DNA of 35,714 nucleotides. It comes from a bacterium UBP7_UBA7824 (GTDB taxonomy: Bacteria; UBP7; UBA6624). Location of the stretch: the NCBI GenBank assembly GCA_002501535.1, contig DLTY01000032.1:1-35714 (forward strand), written 5' to 3'. The stretch's first letter is position 1. Every line of letters begins with the position of its first letter. A model generated the notes under the pieces. It did not search any database and was not told the origin of the DNA. It was given only the letters and a program-made list of their open reading frames with translations. Positions 1-8,284 of this stretch are shown here, in pieces. Position numbers and translations under genes: made by a program.

Positions 1-40
1 AGAGGCCCCGGCAGAAGAGGCAAAAAAGGAGAATAAGTAA
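1..40 (+). CDS. rpsP: C-terminal end of ribosomal protein S16 (partial)
   Basis: The reading frame starting at base 2 gives a short Glu/Ala/Lys-rich tail (EAPAEEAKKENK) and stops at 38-40, two bases before khpA. S16 proteins of several phyla end in charged Ala/Glu/Lys tails, and rpsP is the usual gene just upstream of khpA and trmD. The assignment therefore rests mainly on gene order; the conserved S16 core lies outside the window. The bases here are richer in G+C than the genes that follow. Confidence 0.55.
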   Translation, partial: EAPAEEAKKENK

Positions 41-41
41 A

Positions 42-299
42 ATGGATAAATACGTAGATTTATTGAAAACTATTATTCAACACTTAGTTGACAGTGAGGA
101 TGTTGAAATCGTTGCTGATTTTGATGAAGAGGATAGTTCAGGCCAGCTGATCATCAAGGTTCCAGATTCTGAAAAAGGACGTATTATTGGAAAATCAGGA
201 AGAACAATACAGTCCTTAAGATCAATTTTTGGGGCAATTGGTGCAAAAAATTCACATCGAATTTTCGTTGACCTAGAAAAAGAAGACGAGGAAGAGTAG
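42..299 (+). CDS. khpA: KH-domain RNA-binding protein KhpA
   Basis: This 85-residue protein is a single KH domain. The GxxG RNA-binding loop is visible in IIGKSGRTIQSL, and an acidic tail (EKEDEEE) follows. KhpA-type proteins bind RNA in the cytoplasm and in some bacteria pair with KhpB (Jag/EloR) to affect cell division and translation. It starts two bases after the presumed rpsP stop and ends ten bases before trmD, so it belongs to the ribosomal operon. In the common order rpsP-khpA-rimM-trmD-rplS the next gene would be rimM, which is absent here. Length and motif are normal for the family. Confidence 0.9.
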   Translation: MDKYVDLLKTIIQHLVDSEDVEIVADFDEEDSSGQLIIKVPDSEKGRIIGKSGRTIQSLRSIFGAIGAKNSHRIFVDLEKEDEEE

Positions 300-308
300 G
301 TTTAGAAG

Positions 309-1004
309 ATGAGCTTTGCAATAGATGTCATCAGCATTTTCCCATCAGCGATAAGCGACTATTGCGATAATGCTTTATTGAAAAAAGCTCAACAAGACGG
401 TTACTTAACATTACGATGTCATGATTTACGCCAGTGGAGTATCGACAATGCACACAAGTCTGTTGATGACACCCCGTTTGGCGGCGGTGCAGGTATGGTT
501 ATGAGACCAGAGCCTTTTTTCGCTGCAGTTGATGACATCAAACGTGAATATTGGGTAAACAAAAATCCAGATGTTATCTTGCTTTCCCCACAAGGAAAAA
601 AATTAAATCAAAAAGATGTTCAGAAATTATCATCAAAAGACGGTTTCATCTTGCTATGTGGCCGTTATGAAGGTGTTGATGAAAGAGTTGTAAAAGGCTT
701 AGTAACTCATGAAATTTCTTTAGGTGATTTTGTTGTCATGGGTGGTGAGGTTGCTGCTTTAAGCATTATTGAAAGTACAGCAAGATTACAGAAAGGGTTT
801 ATTTCACAAGAGTCTTTAAATGAGGAATCGTTTTCAAATAGTTTACTGGAATATCCGCAATATACAAGACCAAGAAAATTTCAAGGAATGAAAGTCCCTG
901 AAGTTTTATTATCTGGGAATCATGCCAAAATTGCATCCTGGAGAAAAAAGCAAGCGCTGCAAAGGACAATAGAGAAAAGACCTGATTTAATCAGGAACAA
1001 TTAG
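309..1004 (+). CDS. trmD: tRNA (guanine-N1-)-methyltransferase TrmD
   Basis: TrmD uses S-adenosylmethionine to make m1G37 in tRNAs with a G at position 36, which prevents +1 frameshifting. The 231-residue protein carries the trefoil-knot SAM site: GRYEGVDERV at 118-127 and GDFVVMGGE at 139-147, where D140 matches the family's catalytic aspartate. The N-terminal VDDTPFGGGAGMVM and C-terminal EYPQYTRP segments are also typical. Length is slightly short but complete. It follows khpA by nine bases and precedes rplS by eleven, the canonical trmD-rplS pair. An AGG about six bases before the start could serve as a weak ribosome binding site. Confidence 0.97.
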   Translation: MSFAIDVISIFPSAISDYCDNALLKKAQQDGYLTLRCHDLRQWSIDNAHKSVDDTPFGGGAGMVMRPEPFFAAVDDIKREYWVNKNPDVILLSPQGKKLNQKDVQKLSSKDGFILLCGRYEGVDERVVKGLVTHEISLGDFVVMGGEVAALSIIESTARLQKGFISQESLNEESFSNSLLEYPQYTRPRKFQGMKVPEVLLSGNHAKIASWRKKQALQRTIEKRPDLIRNN

Positions 1005-1015
1005 GAGAAAATATT

Positions 1016-1375
1016 ATGGCTATAAAAATTAATTCAAAAGTAAAAGCATACTTGGAAAAAAACAAGAAAGAAGTTGTTGATTTTAGAGCAGGAGACACTA
1101 TTAAAGTTGTATACAAAGAGGATGATGGCGACAAAGGGCAACCTGTCCAAACATTTGAAGGTGTTTGTATTGCTAAAAAAGGAGGCTCTCAACCAGGAGC
1201 TACCTTTACCTTGAGAAAAGATAGCAGTAATATTGGCGTTGAAAAAACTTTTCCATTATTCAGTTCCAGATTAGAAAAAATTTCAATTGTTAGAAAAGGG
1301 AAAGTAAGAAGGTCAAAATTGTTTTATTTGAGAGGTTTGTCAAAGAGAGCTGCAAGAATCAAAGAAAGACGATAA
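1016..1375 (+). CDS. rplS: 50S ribosomal protein L19
   Basis: L19 sits at the interface of the 30S and 50S subunits. The 119-residue protein shows the family pattern FRAGDTIKVVYK near residue 23, FEGVCIAKKGG near 48, the VEKTFPLFS segment, and the basic C-terminus KLFYLRGLSKRAARIKERR. A clear AGGAGA lies a few bases upstream of the ATG, so this operon-internal gene uses a normal Shine-Dalgarno. It follows trmD directly, as in most bacteria. Confidence 0.97.
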   Translation: MAIKINSKVKAYLEKNKKEVVDFRAGDTIKVVYKEDDGDKGQPVQTFEGVCIAKKGGSQPGATFTLRKDSSNIGVEKTFPLFSSRLEKISIVRKGKVRRSKLFYLRGLSKRAARIKERR

Positions 1376-1384
1376 TTTTACATT

Positions 1385-2230
1385 TTGCAAACATCCATTG
1401 ACATTAAAGCTTCTGGGAAATTTGAAAAAATAAACCCAGAAATTTTACAGCAATTCAAATCTGGCATTATTTGTATTGATTTTGGCAATTTGAAAACTCA
1501 AAAAAACCAAGGGAAAGAGGTAAATTGGGAAAAAGGCGATGATCTTTTTGTTTCGACTTTACGTCATGGAAAAATTAAAATCAAAGACAAGTCAACAGAA
1601 GGCTATAAAGAGCTTCAGGTTCAGCCGACAATGCAGTCTCAAGCATTGGATTGGCTAGAGTCTATTGGTTTTGCTTTATTTTGGTTTGCTGTCATCTCCA
1701 CCTGGTTATTAGCGTCATTTGTGGTTCCAACAGCCTCTATGACCCCTAATCTTGAAATAGGCGATAAGCTTTTTGGTTTAAAAACATATTATTTTTCAGA
1801 TCCACCAATAGGAAGTATGGTTATATTTGAACCTCCAGCAAGCATCAAGCAAACAAATGGTGAATTATGGGTTAAAAGAATTATTGCCGGTCCGGGCGAT
1901 ATGGTTGTTATTGACCAAGGTTATGTTTATGTAAATGATGTTTTAATCAATGAGATTTATGTTTCCGAGCAAAAAACTTCTGCTTATACCGGTAAATATA
2001 ATGAAGGGTTTTCGGACGGCCCTAAAATGAAGGAGATTCGCAGGGAATGGTTCATCCCAGAAAAAGGCAATCCAGATTCAGGTTGGTTTGTCCTTGGCGA
2101 CAATCGAGAAAATTCATTTGACTCCAGGGCATTTGGATTAGTGCCAGATAAAAACATAAGAGGAAAGCCTTGGGTTATATGGTCTCCTGCAAGCAAAATT
2201 GGATCTATCCCTAATTTGAATTCAAAATGA
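1385..2230 (+). CDS. lepB: signal peptidase I (first copy, with N-terminal extension)
   Basis: Signal peptidase I removes signal peptides from exported proteins at the outer face of the inner membrane. The 281-residue frame has a transmembrane segment at about 92-112. The catalytic serine is S118 in PTASMTPNL and the general-base lysine is K164 in WVKRIIAGPGD. The box with GDNRENSFDSR is also present, so both catalytic residues are intact. The frame opens with TTG and has no clear ribosome binding site; it adds about 82 soluble residues that are unusual for LepB. A more conventional start would be the ATG at 1631 (MQSQALDW), just before the membrane segment. The extension keeps a coding character, so I list the long form, but the start is uncertain. 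It overlaps rbgA by ATGA. Confidence 0.9.
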   Translation: MQTSIDIKASGKFEKINPEILQQFKSGIICIDFGNLKTQKNQGKEVNWEKGDDLFVSTLRHGKIKIKDKSTEGYKELQVQPTMQSQALDWLESIGFALFWFAVISTWLLASFVVPTASMTPNLEIGDKLFGLKTYYFSDPPIGSMVIFEPPASIKQTNGELWVKRIIAGPGDMVVIDQGYVYVNDVLINEIYVSEQKTSAYTGKYNEGFSDGPKMKEIRREWFIPEKGNPDSGWFVLGDNRENSFDSRAFGLVPDKNIRGKPWVIWSPASKIGSIPNLNSK

Positions 2231-3006
2231 TTAACCCATGGAAAAAACTATCAAAAGCAAGTCTTTTTTTGGAGGTTTTAGATGCTCGTGCACCTAAGGC
2301 AACAACCTCTCTTACCTTCCACAAAGAATTTAAGGGAAGGTCAAAAATTATATTTTTAATGAAGACATCATTGGCAGACAGGAGTATTACAAGGTTATGG
2401 ATCAGACATTATCGTTCTTTGGGAAACATGGTAATTAGTGTAGATAAAAGCAACCCAAGATCTATTGTTGAAGCAAGAGCCGCTTTGGCAGATTGGGCAA
2501 AACATAGAAGCAGGACACGTCAAATACGTGCTAGTGTCGTGGGTATACCTAATACTGGCAAGTCCAGCCTGATTAACGCTTTAGTTGGGCGAAAAAGACA
2601 GCTTACTGGTGATAGGGCTGGCATAACAAGAGGCGAGGAGTGGGTGAAACTTGTTGATGGTATCATGCTTTTAGATCAGCCTGGGGTAATGGGCGATGAC
2701 GATGTTGACTTAGACGCCTATTGGAGGAGAGTGTGTTGCGGAGCCGTTCCTGAAGGTGATTATGATCCTGAGTTTATTGCAATGCAGCTTATTTCAACTT
2801 TAAATAAGTTTATACCTGCTTGGGATGAGCATTTAAACCTAGCTGGTGATGATGAGTCAGAAGGAGACTTGCTATCACGACTTGCTGCAAGACAGGGTTT
2901 TATCCTTTCAGGTGGCAGGTTGGACAAAAATGCTGCAGCTCTAAGGCTAATTAAAATTTACAGAAAAGGAAAATTTGGAAAAATATCATTAGAAAAGCCA
3001 GAATGA
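2227..3006 (+). CDS. rbgA: RbgA/YlqF-type circularly permuted GTPase
   Basis: RbgA GTPases act in late 50S subunit assembly. The 259-residue protein has the permuted order G4-G1-G2-G3. The P-loop is GIPNTGKSS at 106-114, the G2 threonine lies in GITRGEEW, and the G3 motif is DQPG at 150-153. The C-terminal helical region follows. The G4 guanine-recognition motif, normally NKxD, reads MKTS at 45-48. Start and stop overlap both neighbours by ATGA, so translation is probably coupled with lepB and rnhB. The trmD-rplS-lepB-rbgA-rnhB order is known in other bacteria, which supports the family assignment. Confidence 0.9.
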   Translation: MINPWKKLSKASLFLEVLDARAPKATTSLTFHKEFKGRSKIIFLMKTSLADRSITRLWIRHYRSLGNMVISVDKSNPRSIVEARAALADWAKHRSRTRQIRASVVGIPNTGKSSLINALVGRKRQLTGDRAGITRGEEWVKLVDGIMLLDQPGVMGDDDVDLDAYWRRVCCGAVPEGDYDPEFIAMQLISTLNKFIPAWDEHLNLAGDDESEGDLLSRLAARQGFILSGGRLDKNAAALRLIKIYRKGKFGKISLEKPE

Positions 3007-3560
3007 TTGGCATAGATGAAGCTGGAAGAGGGGCTCTTGCTGGTCCTGTGGTTGCAGCTTGTGTTTGTTTACATCAAAAAATCAATAACATTAATGATAG
3101 TAAAAAATTATCTTTCAAAAAAAGATTAGAAGTGTTTGAGGCGATAAAAAAACAAGCAGATTTTATTGGAATTGGTATTGTTGGTCCGCGGATTATAGAT
3201 GAAGGAAATATTTTAAAAGCAACTCTTAATGCAATGAAATTATCCCATCAAGGTTGCCCAGAAACCGATATCCCTGTAATTGTTGATGGTAACGTTTTGC
3301 CAGATATTGATAATGCAGAATGTGTAGTGAAGGCAGATGCAAAATTTCCTGCAGTGATGGCGGCTAGTATCGTGGCAAAAGTTTATCGTGACTCAATCAT
3401 GATTGCTCTTTCAAATAAGTATAGAAGTTTTAATTTTGATGAAAACATGGGTTACGGCACTTCTTTGCATCTGCAAAGCATATCAGATTTTAAAATATCA
3501 GATTATCATCGTACTAGCTTCAAGCCAGTGGCGATAAAAAAATTATTAAGTAATGAATAA
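3003..3560 (+). CDS. rnhB: ribonuclease HII
   Basis: RNase HII cleaves RNA in RNA-DNA hybrids and starts removal of single ribonucleotides from DNA. The 185-residue protein begins with the metal-binding motif IGIDEAGRGALAGPVVAA (D5, E6). It continues with VVDGN near residue 92 and VKADAKFPAVMAASIVAKVYRD, all typical of type II enzymes. It is slightly shorter than most RnhB because almost nothing precedes the first motif, but no catalytic element is missing. The ATG overlaps the rbgA stop (ATGA), and the gene ends eight bases inside the next lepB. Confidence 0.95.
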   Translation: MIGIDEAGRGALAGPVVAACVCLHQKINNINDSKKLSFKKRLEVFEAIKKQADFIGIGIVGPRIIDEGNILKATLNAMKLSHQGCPETDIPVIVDGNVLPDIDNAECVVKADAKFPAVMAASIVAKVYRDSIMIALSNKYRSFNFDENMGYGTSLHLQSISDFKISDYHRTSFKPVAIKKLLSNE

Positions 3561-4503
3561 ACCTATAGACAGATACGAATTTTTCAATGGTGCAGAATGG
3601 TCATTCTATGCAAATGCAAAAGCACTTCCGCTTCACTTTCCCAACCCCTCCCCGCAATCTGATCAAGTATTGATAACAATTCGCACCTCGTTAGGCACCT
3701 TAAGACACGAGGAGGAGTTTGGGAAAGAGTTAAAAATGCCTTTACCTTATAACGGGGTTGATTTTGATATAAGTTCTTTAAACCCAGGAAAGACTACCAT
3801 TGTTATTGCTGCAGGCGATAACGTTATCGCATCTGCTTCTGTATTTTTTAAACCAACCGAGGTTACAAATATGAAGTCAGGCCTGTTTAGGTTGGCAAGA
3901 TTTGTCTTATTGTTGTTTTTGGTTAAATCTTTTTTTCTTAGTGCGGGAGCTGTTCCAGTTGAGCAGGAAAATTTTGCTGAATCCTCAATGGCGACTACCT
4001 TAAATCTTGGAGAAAGGTTTTTTTACTCAAAAATATCTTATATTTTTAAAGCCCCTAAAAAAGGTGATGTAATCGCCTTTTTTAAAGATGTTGATTATGA
4101 GAAATTAGCCAAAATTGAAGGTGCTGGCAAAGGTAAAACCACCAAGGTTTTATTTGTTAAGAGGGTTATTGCAACTGCAGGTGACGAAGTGCAGATTTTA
4201 GGCAATCAGGTTTATATAAATGGAAACCTCCTTCAGGAAGAATACATTAAATCAGGTGAATCTTCCATGGATATTGGGCCTATCATTGTTCCAGCTGACC
4301 ATCTTTTTGTTATGGGCGATAATAGACCATACTCAGAGGACTCTAGACATTGGATATCACAATCTTCAGGAAATTTTATACTAGAAGGATTTAGCGCAAA
4401 TGCTGATTATTCTGAATCCGGAGGCTTTATCCCTGTCGACGATGTTGCAGGAATTCCCTTTCTTGTTTTCTGGCCGCTGAGTGAATTCAGACTAATTCGT
4501 TAA
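3553..4503 (+). CDS. signal peptidase I-like protein (second copy, large N-terminal domain)
   Basis: The C-terminal two thirds are a signal peptidase I. A transmembrane segment lies at about 112-132, followed by S145 in ESSMATTL, K203 in FVKRVIATAGD and the GDNRPYSEDSRHW box. The serine/lysine dyad is therefore present, although the proline that usually follows SMx is replaced by threonine. Residues 1-105 form a separate soluble region, rich in predicted beta strands, that I do not recognise; it differs from the extension on the first copy. This gene overlaps rnhB by eight bases and ends the operon, three bases from a convergent peptidase. It may process a different substrate set from the first copy; that is inference. 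Confidence 0.82.
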   Translation: MNKPIDRYEFFNGAEWSFYANAKALPLHFPNPSPQSDQVLITIRTSLGTLRHEEEFGKELKMPLPYNGVDFDISSLNPGKTTIVIAAGDNVIASASVFFKPTEVTNMKSGLFRLARFVLLLFLVKSFFLSAGAVPVEQENFAESSMATTLNLGERFFYSKISYIFKAPKKGDVIAFFKDVDYEKLAKIEGAGKGKTTKVLFVKRVIATAGDEVQILGNQVYINGNLLQEEYIKSGESSMDIGPIIVPADHLFVMGDNRPYSEDSRHWISQSSGNFILEGFSANADYSESGGFIPVDDVAGIPFLVFWPLSEFRLIR

Positions 4504-4506
4504 AGG

Positions 4507-5871
4507 CTAACGCGCTAAAGACCCCATTGGATCCCAAGGATTCAGTTCGATAGGTTTTTGCTTTGCTATATCCAAGATATTTTCAGAAACATATTTTTTA
4601 TCTACAACAACTTCATAATTAAATTCATCAAACCATTTGTCAGTCATGATGAAATAACCTTTACTACCAACTTTATCACCCCAAGAATTTTCAACTCTCC
4701 ATTTTTCTATCTGGTCGTTTTGGATGTCAACACCAGTAAAAACCATTGCATGAGTCATTGCGCTATCTCCATAATCCAATCTAGCTCCTTTGTTCAACGC
4801 AGTATCCGTACCTATTACTAGCTTATAGTCATATAGGTCCATATCCATTACACCAATGTCTCTATGGAAGCGTTTTCCAACATCGCAGCCAAACCACACA
4901 GCCTCACCATCCTTGATTGACGCTGCTGCAGCTTGTTTAACCACATCAATATCTACATTTAAATATCTGGTTGGGAAACCTTCAACAATATTCCCTAGAT
5001 ACTTTACAGTCAATACATTATTGAGTGGCTTATCTTTAGTTGGAGCATTCACAAGGCAAACTTTATCATTGATATTGAAGGGTACATGTTTCTCCATGAA
5101 CTCTTTTGGTGTGATGCCTTGAAAATCAAAGAATTTTTTATCTTTATCCCTAAATTGCCAATCAAATTTTTTTGGTGGCTCACCTAAGAATATGCATAAT
5201 ATTCGGTAAATTTCTTGCATTTGGTTGTTTTTTAGTTTTCGTAATTCTGAAACTTGACTACCGGATTGGTCAAGGTCTCTTAATTGTTTTGCATACTCTC
5301 TTAATTTATGCAGAATCATTCTGTTCATTAGTCCTGAATTGCTAGAGGCGTATGACTCCGGCATAGCGTCTTTTGGAACTACTCCATATTTATTTATAAG
5401 GTTAACAAACATGTCCCATTGCCCACCATCTGAAATTGCAGTCTGAAAAAGCCACATAACAGTCCTATCATCTACAGGTTTTTCCTTTGTATCTATTATG
5501 CTCTCTAGGAAATAATTAGATTTTTCAAATTTATCCCAAAAAAACATATAGCTTTGAGAAAATTCAAACTCTTCTAAGTTATGTTTTGCCATTAACGGTA
5601 ATCGCATTACATTTAAAGCAGCAAAAATCCAACATCTACCACTTGATTTTTGACTTGTTGCTTTGCCCTCCAATGGAACAAGATGTGAAAATGTATGTTG
5701 AGCATTTACAAAAGCATTTCTAGACATAGCAACATCAGTAATAGAGTTTTTAGTAACTGCATTCATGGCTAACATATTTTTCGGATCTTGACAAAATTCT
5801 TGATTGAATTGACTAATAGCATCCATGGTTATCTCACCATGTTGCATTTCTGGTTTATTTAAATTATTCAT
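4507..5871 (-). CDS. pepC: C1-family cysteine aminopeptidase (bleomycin hydrolase / PepC type)
   Basis: This 454-residue protein belongs to the papain-like bleomycin hydrolase family, which forms cytoplasmic hexamers and trims peptides from the N-terminus. The catalytic set is visible: oxyanion glutamine Q74 and nucleophile C80 in SQKSSGRCWIFA, H374 in MTHAMVF, and N395 in VENSWGD. The C-terminus NPWDPMGSLAR matches the family's C-terminal arm that enters the active site. There is no signal peptide, so it should be cytoplasmic. Two starts are possible: the ATG at 5871, with a TATTAT box five bases upstream and no Shine-Dalgarno, or M16, which has GGTGAG before it. It lies 31 bases after the ABC exporter gene on the same strand. 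Confidence 0.92.
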   Translation of the reverse strand: MNNLNKPEMQHGEITMDAISQFNQEFCQDPKNMLAMNAVTKNSITDVAMSRNAFVNAQHTFSHLVPLEGKATSQKSSGRCWIFAALNVMRLPLMAKHNLEEFEFSQSYMFFWDKFEKSNYFLESIIDTKEKPVDDRTVMWLFQTAISDGGQWDMFVNLINKYGVVPKDAMPESYASSNSGLMNRMILHKLREYAKQLRDLDQSGSQVSELRKLKNNQMQEIYRILCIFLGEPPKKFDWQFRDKDKKFFDFQGITPKEFMEKHVPFNINDKVCLVNAPTKDKPLNNVLTVKYLGNIVEGFPTRYLNVDIDVVKQAAAASIKDGEAVWFGCDVGKRFHRDIGVMDMDLYDYKLVIGTDTALNKGARLDYGDSAMTHAMVFTGVDIQNDQIEKWRVENSWGDKVGSKGYFIMTDKWFDEFNYEVVVDKKYVSENILDIAKQKPIELNPWDPMGSLAR

Positions 5872-5902
5872 AAGTGATAATAATAACAGTATTAAGTAAA
5901 AA

Positions 5903-7672
5903 TTAGCTGAAAATTTTACCTGTTTGTATATCCCAAAGATTTTTGTAATATGAATTTTTTAAAATCAACTCATCGTGCTTGCCACTTTCAACCACTAGGC
6001 CATCTTTGATAACCAAGATAACATCAGCCTGACGAACTGTGGACAGCCTATGGGCAATGATAATTGTTGTTTTCTTTTTTGCAATTTCAGAAAGTGATTT
6101 TTGAATCGCCATCTCTGTCTCATTGTCAACCGATGAGGTCGCCTCATCAAAAACTACAATAGGTGCATTTTTAATAATTGCCCTAGCGATTGATAAACGT
6201 TGACGTTGCCCAACAGATAATTTTTCACCACCTTCTCCAACCAGAGTTTGGTATTTTTCAGGCAATTGCTGAATGAAGGAGTCTGACTCTGACAAAATAG
6301 CTGCTTCTTTAACTTCCAAAGAATTTGGGCTTACTGATCCGTACTCAATATTTTTCATTATCGTGCCAGGAAAAAGAATTGTTTTCTGGCTGACTAAAGA
6401 TATTGCACTCCGAAAACTTTTTAATGAGTAATTATTTATATTTTTTCCATCCAGCAAGATCTCACCTTTGCTTGGTTCGTAAAACCTAAGAAGCAATCTT
6501 ATCAAGCTGGTTTTTCCAGATCCAGTTGCTCCAACAATACCTATGGTTGACTTGGCAGCAAGAGATATATTCAAATCTTGAAATAGATTATTTCTTTCCG
6601 GATAAGAGAAAGAGATGTTTTTGAACTCTATTTGCCCTTTTATGCTTTTTAAATCAAGCTCTTCATCACCTTTTGTGACTGTCATTTTTGTATCCAAAAG
6701 ATCAAGAACTCTATCGGTAGACGCCATTGCTCGATGATATAGATCAAAAGTTTTGCCCAAATTTGTTAATGGCCACAAAAGTCTTTGAGTCATGAAAACC
6801 ATTACACTGTATGCGGCTACTTCAAGAACACCTTCTAACGCTAATTTGCCACCATAAATCAGTGTTGCTGTAAAGCCAACAACTATTACCATTCTTATCA
6901 GCGGTGTAAATGCTGCACTCAAACTTATTGCATGTTTGTTTGCTTCAACATAGCCCATAGAGGATTTTTTTATCCTTTCACTTTCATACTCTTCTTTTGT
7001 AAAACTTTTTATTGTTGTAACGCCAAGCAGATTATTAGCGAGCATTGCATTCAGTTCCCCAACTCTTTTTCGAACCAATGCATAACGTGGAGCAATCTTG
7101 TTTTGAAATTTAAATGATCCAAGGATTATGAAGGGGATTGGCAGTATCGCCCATACTGCAACCTGGCTTTGGATTGAAAAAAAAGCGGAAGAAATCACCA
7201 AAACCGTAGTTGTCACTTGTAGCAAATCATTGGCGCCCTCATCCAAAAAGCGTTCTAGCTGGTTGATATCATCATTCATTATTGACATTAATTCACCTTG
7301 AGATTGTTCTTTAAACCAACCCATATGTAGGTTTTGCACATGCGTGTAACACTCAGTTCTTAATTCATGCTGAACCTCTTGTGCTAAATTCCTCCAGAAT
7401 AAACTGTATAGGTATTGAAATATTGATTCGAGCGCCCATACGACAACTGTCAAAACTGCAAGAACGGTTATCTGGTCTAAGGGATTAGGGTATCCAAATT
7501 CAGCCAATACTGAATCCTCTTTACGAACCACTATATCAACCGCTGCTCCAATAAGTACCGGTGGTGCAAGGTCCAGTATTTTGTTCATTACGGAAAAAGA
7601 ACTTGCGAGTATTACTTTCTTTTTTTTACCTTTTAGGTACGTTAGTAATCTTTTTAATGGATTTTTATTCAT
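5903..7672 (-). CDS. ABC transporter, fused permease/ATPase (MsbA-like exporter)
   Basis: This is a 589-residue half-transporter with a six-helix membrane domain (about residues 15-310) followed by one nucleotide-binding domain. Walker A is GATGSGKT at 381-388, the signature is LSVGQ at 485-489 (a variant of LSGGQ), Walker B with catalytic glutamate is IVVFDE at 505-510, and the switch histidine is H541. All parts needed for ATP hydrolysis are present, so it could work as a homodimer. Substrate cannot be read from the sequence; lipid or peptide export are the common roles. It overlaps the NUDIX gene by eight bases and is followed by the peptidase. Confidence 0.92.
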   Translation of the reverse strand: MNKNPLKRLLTYLKGKKKKVILASSFSVMNKILDLAPPVLIGAAVDIVVRKEDSVLAEFGYPNPLDQITVLAVLTVVVWALESIFQYLYSLFWRNLAQEVQHELRTECYTHVQNLHMGWFKEQSQGELMSIMNDDINQLERFLDEGANDLLQVTTTVLVISSAFFSIQSQVAVWAILPIPFIILGSFKFQNKIAPRYALVRKRVGELNAMLANNLLGVTTIKSFTKEEYESERIKKSSMGYVEANKHAISLSAAFTPLIRMVIVVGFTATLIYGGKLALEGVLEVAAYSVMVFMTQRLLWPLTNLGKTFDLYHRAMASTDRVLDLLDTKMTVTKGDEELDLKSIKGQIEFKNISFSYPERNNLFQDLNISLAAKSTIGIVGATGSGKTSLIRLLLRFYEPSKGEILLDGKNINNYSLKSFRSAISLVSQKTILFPGTIMKNIEYGSVSPNSLEVKEAAILSESDSFIQQLPEKYQTLVGEGGEKLSVGQRQRLSIARAIIKNAPIVVFDEATSSVDNETEMAIQKSLSEIAKKKTTIIIAHRLSTVRQADVILVIKDGLVVESGKHDELILKNSYYKNLWDIQTGKIFS

Positions 7673-8261
7673 TTTTTAATTTATTTTCCAGCCAATAGAT
7701 TGCAAGAATCACACTCGCAACAAAAATTTCATGTTTTGCGATCAATTTTAAAGCTCGTTTTCTGGAAATTTTGATAACTTTTGTATTTTCACCAATTGAA
7801 TCTAATCCATAAACCCCCCCCGCATTTTGACTATCTGCTTCTGCATAAAATAGCCACATTCTTTCAGTAGTTGCACCTGGGCTAACTAGATGATCCGAAA
7901 TTAGAGTTAATTCACCCTTTAGATCAATGCCCGTTTCTTCTTTGACTTCTCTTACTGCACAGTTTTCAGGTGATTCGTTTTTCTCTAATGTTCCAGCAAC
8001 GATCTCCAAAGTCCAAGGTCCTTTCGGGTGCCTGGTTGCTCCTGCCCGAAATTGCTCAACCATTATTAGAGTATCGTGCTTTGGATCATAAATAAGAACA
8101 GCAACAGCATCTCCCCTTTCGAATATTTCTCTTCTCACCTCATCACTCCAGGTGTTATCGAATTTTTTATATTTCACTAGAGCTTCGAGATACTCAAAAT
8201 AACCAGAATACAGTTTATTCTTTTTTACCAAGGTCCATTTTTTTTCATGATCTTGTTTCAT
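7665..8261 (-). CDS. nudF: NUDIX hydrolase, ADP-ribose pyrophosphatase family
   Basis: The 198-residue protein contains a perfect Nudix box starting at G90: G-x5-E96-x7-R104-E105-V-x-E108-E109-x-G111. The upstream VEQFRAGATRHPKGPWTLEIVAG segment is typical of ADP-ribose pyrophosphatases, which hydrolyse ADP-ribose and related nucleotide sugars to AMP and a sugar phosphate. The start codon lies only two bases from the first in-frame ATG of the divergent SURF1 frame. No Shine-Dalgarno is visible, but a TAGACT hexamer lies seven bases upstream of the ATG. It is the first gene of a three-gene minus-strand unit with the ABC exporter and the aminopeptidase. Confidence 0.9.
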   Translation of the reverse strand: MKQDHEKKWTLVKKNKLYSGYFEYLEALVKYKKFDNTWSDEVRREIFERGDAVAVLIYDPKHDTLIMVEQFRAGATRHPKGPWTLEIVAGTLEKNESPENCAVREVKEETGIDLKGELTLISDHLVSPGATTERMWLFYAEADSQNAGGVYGLDSIGENTKVIKISRKRALKLIAKHEIFVASVILAIYWLENKLKNE

Positions 8262-8264
8262 TAA

Positions 8265-8278
8265 TGGAAGTCTATGAT
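8265..8278. promoter_or_regulatory. predicted divergent -10 boxes between the NUDIX gene and SURF1
   Basis: On the plus strand TATGAT (8273-8278) is followed by six bases and then ATG at 8285. On the minus strand TAGACT lies seven bases before the ATG at 8261. Neither start has a Shine-Dalgarno, so both messages may begin at or next to the start codon. If so, SURF1 starts at 8285, not at the in-frame ATG at 8264. This is inferred from position and hexamer match only; no convincing -35 box was found. Confidence 0.45.
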
Positions 8279-8284
8279 ATCAAC

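Noticed and set aside
4498..4512. A five-base inverted repeat (CGTTA/TAACG) between convergent stops of the second lepB and the aminopeptidase, considered as a bidirectional terminator.
   Set aside because: The stem is short and AT-rich and there is no T-run on either side, so chance is likely.
4558..5122. Plus-strand open frames inside the aminopeptidase gene, and similar frames opposite pyrG, transketolase and metG.
   Set aside because: They lie wholly antisense to genes with complete catalytic motifs and show no protein-family features.
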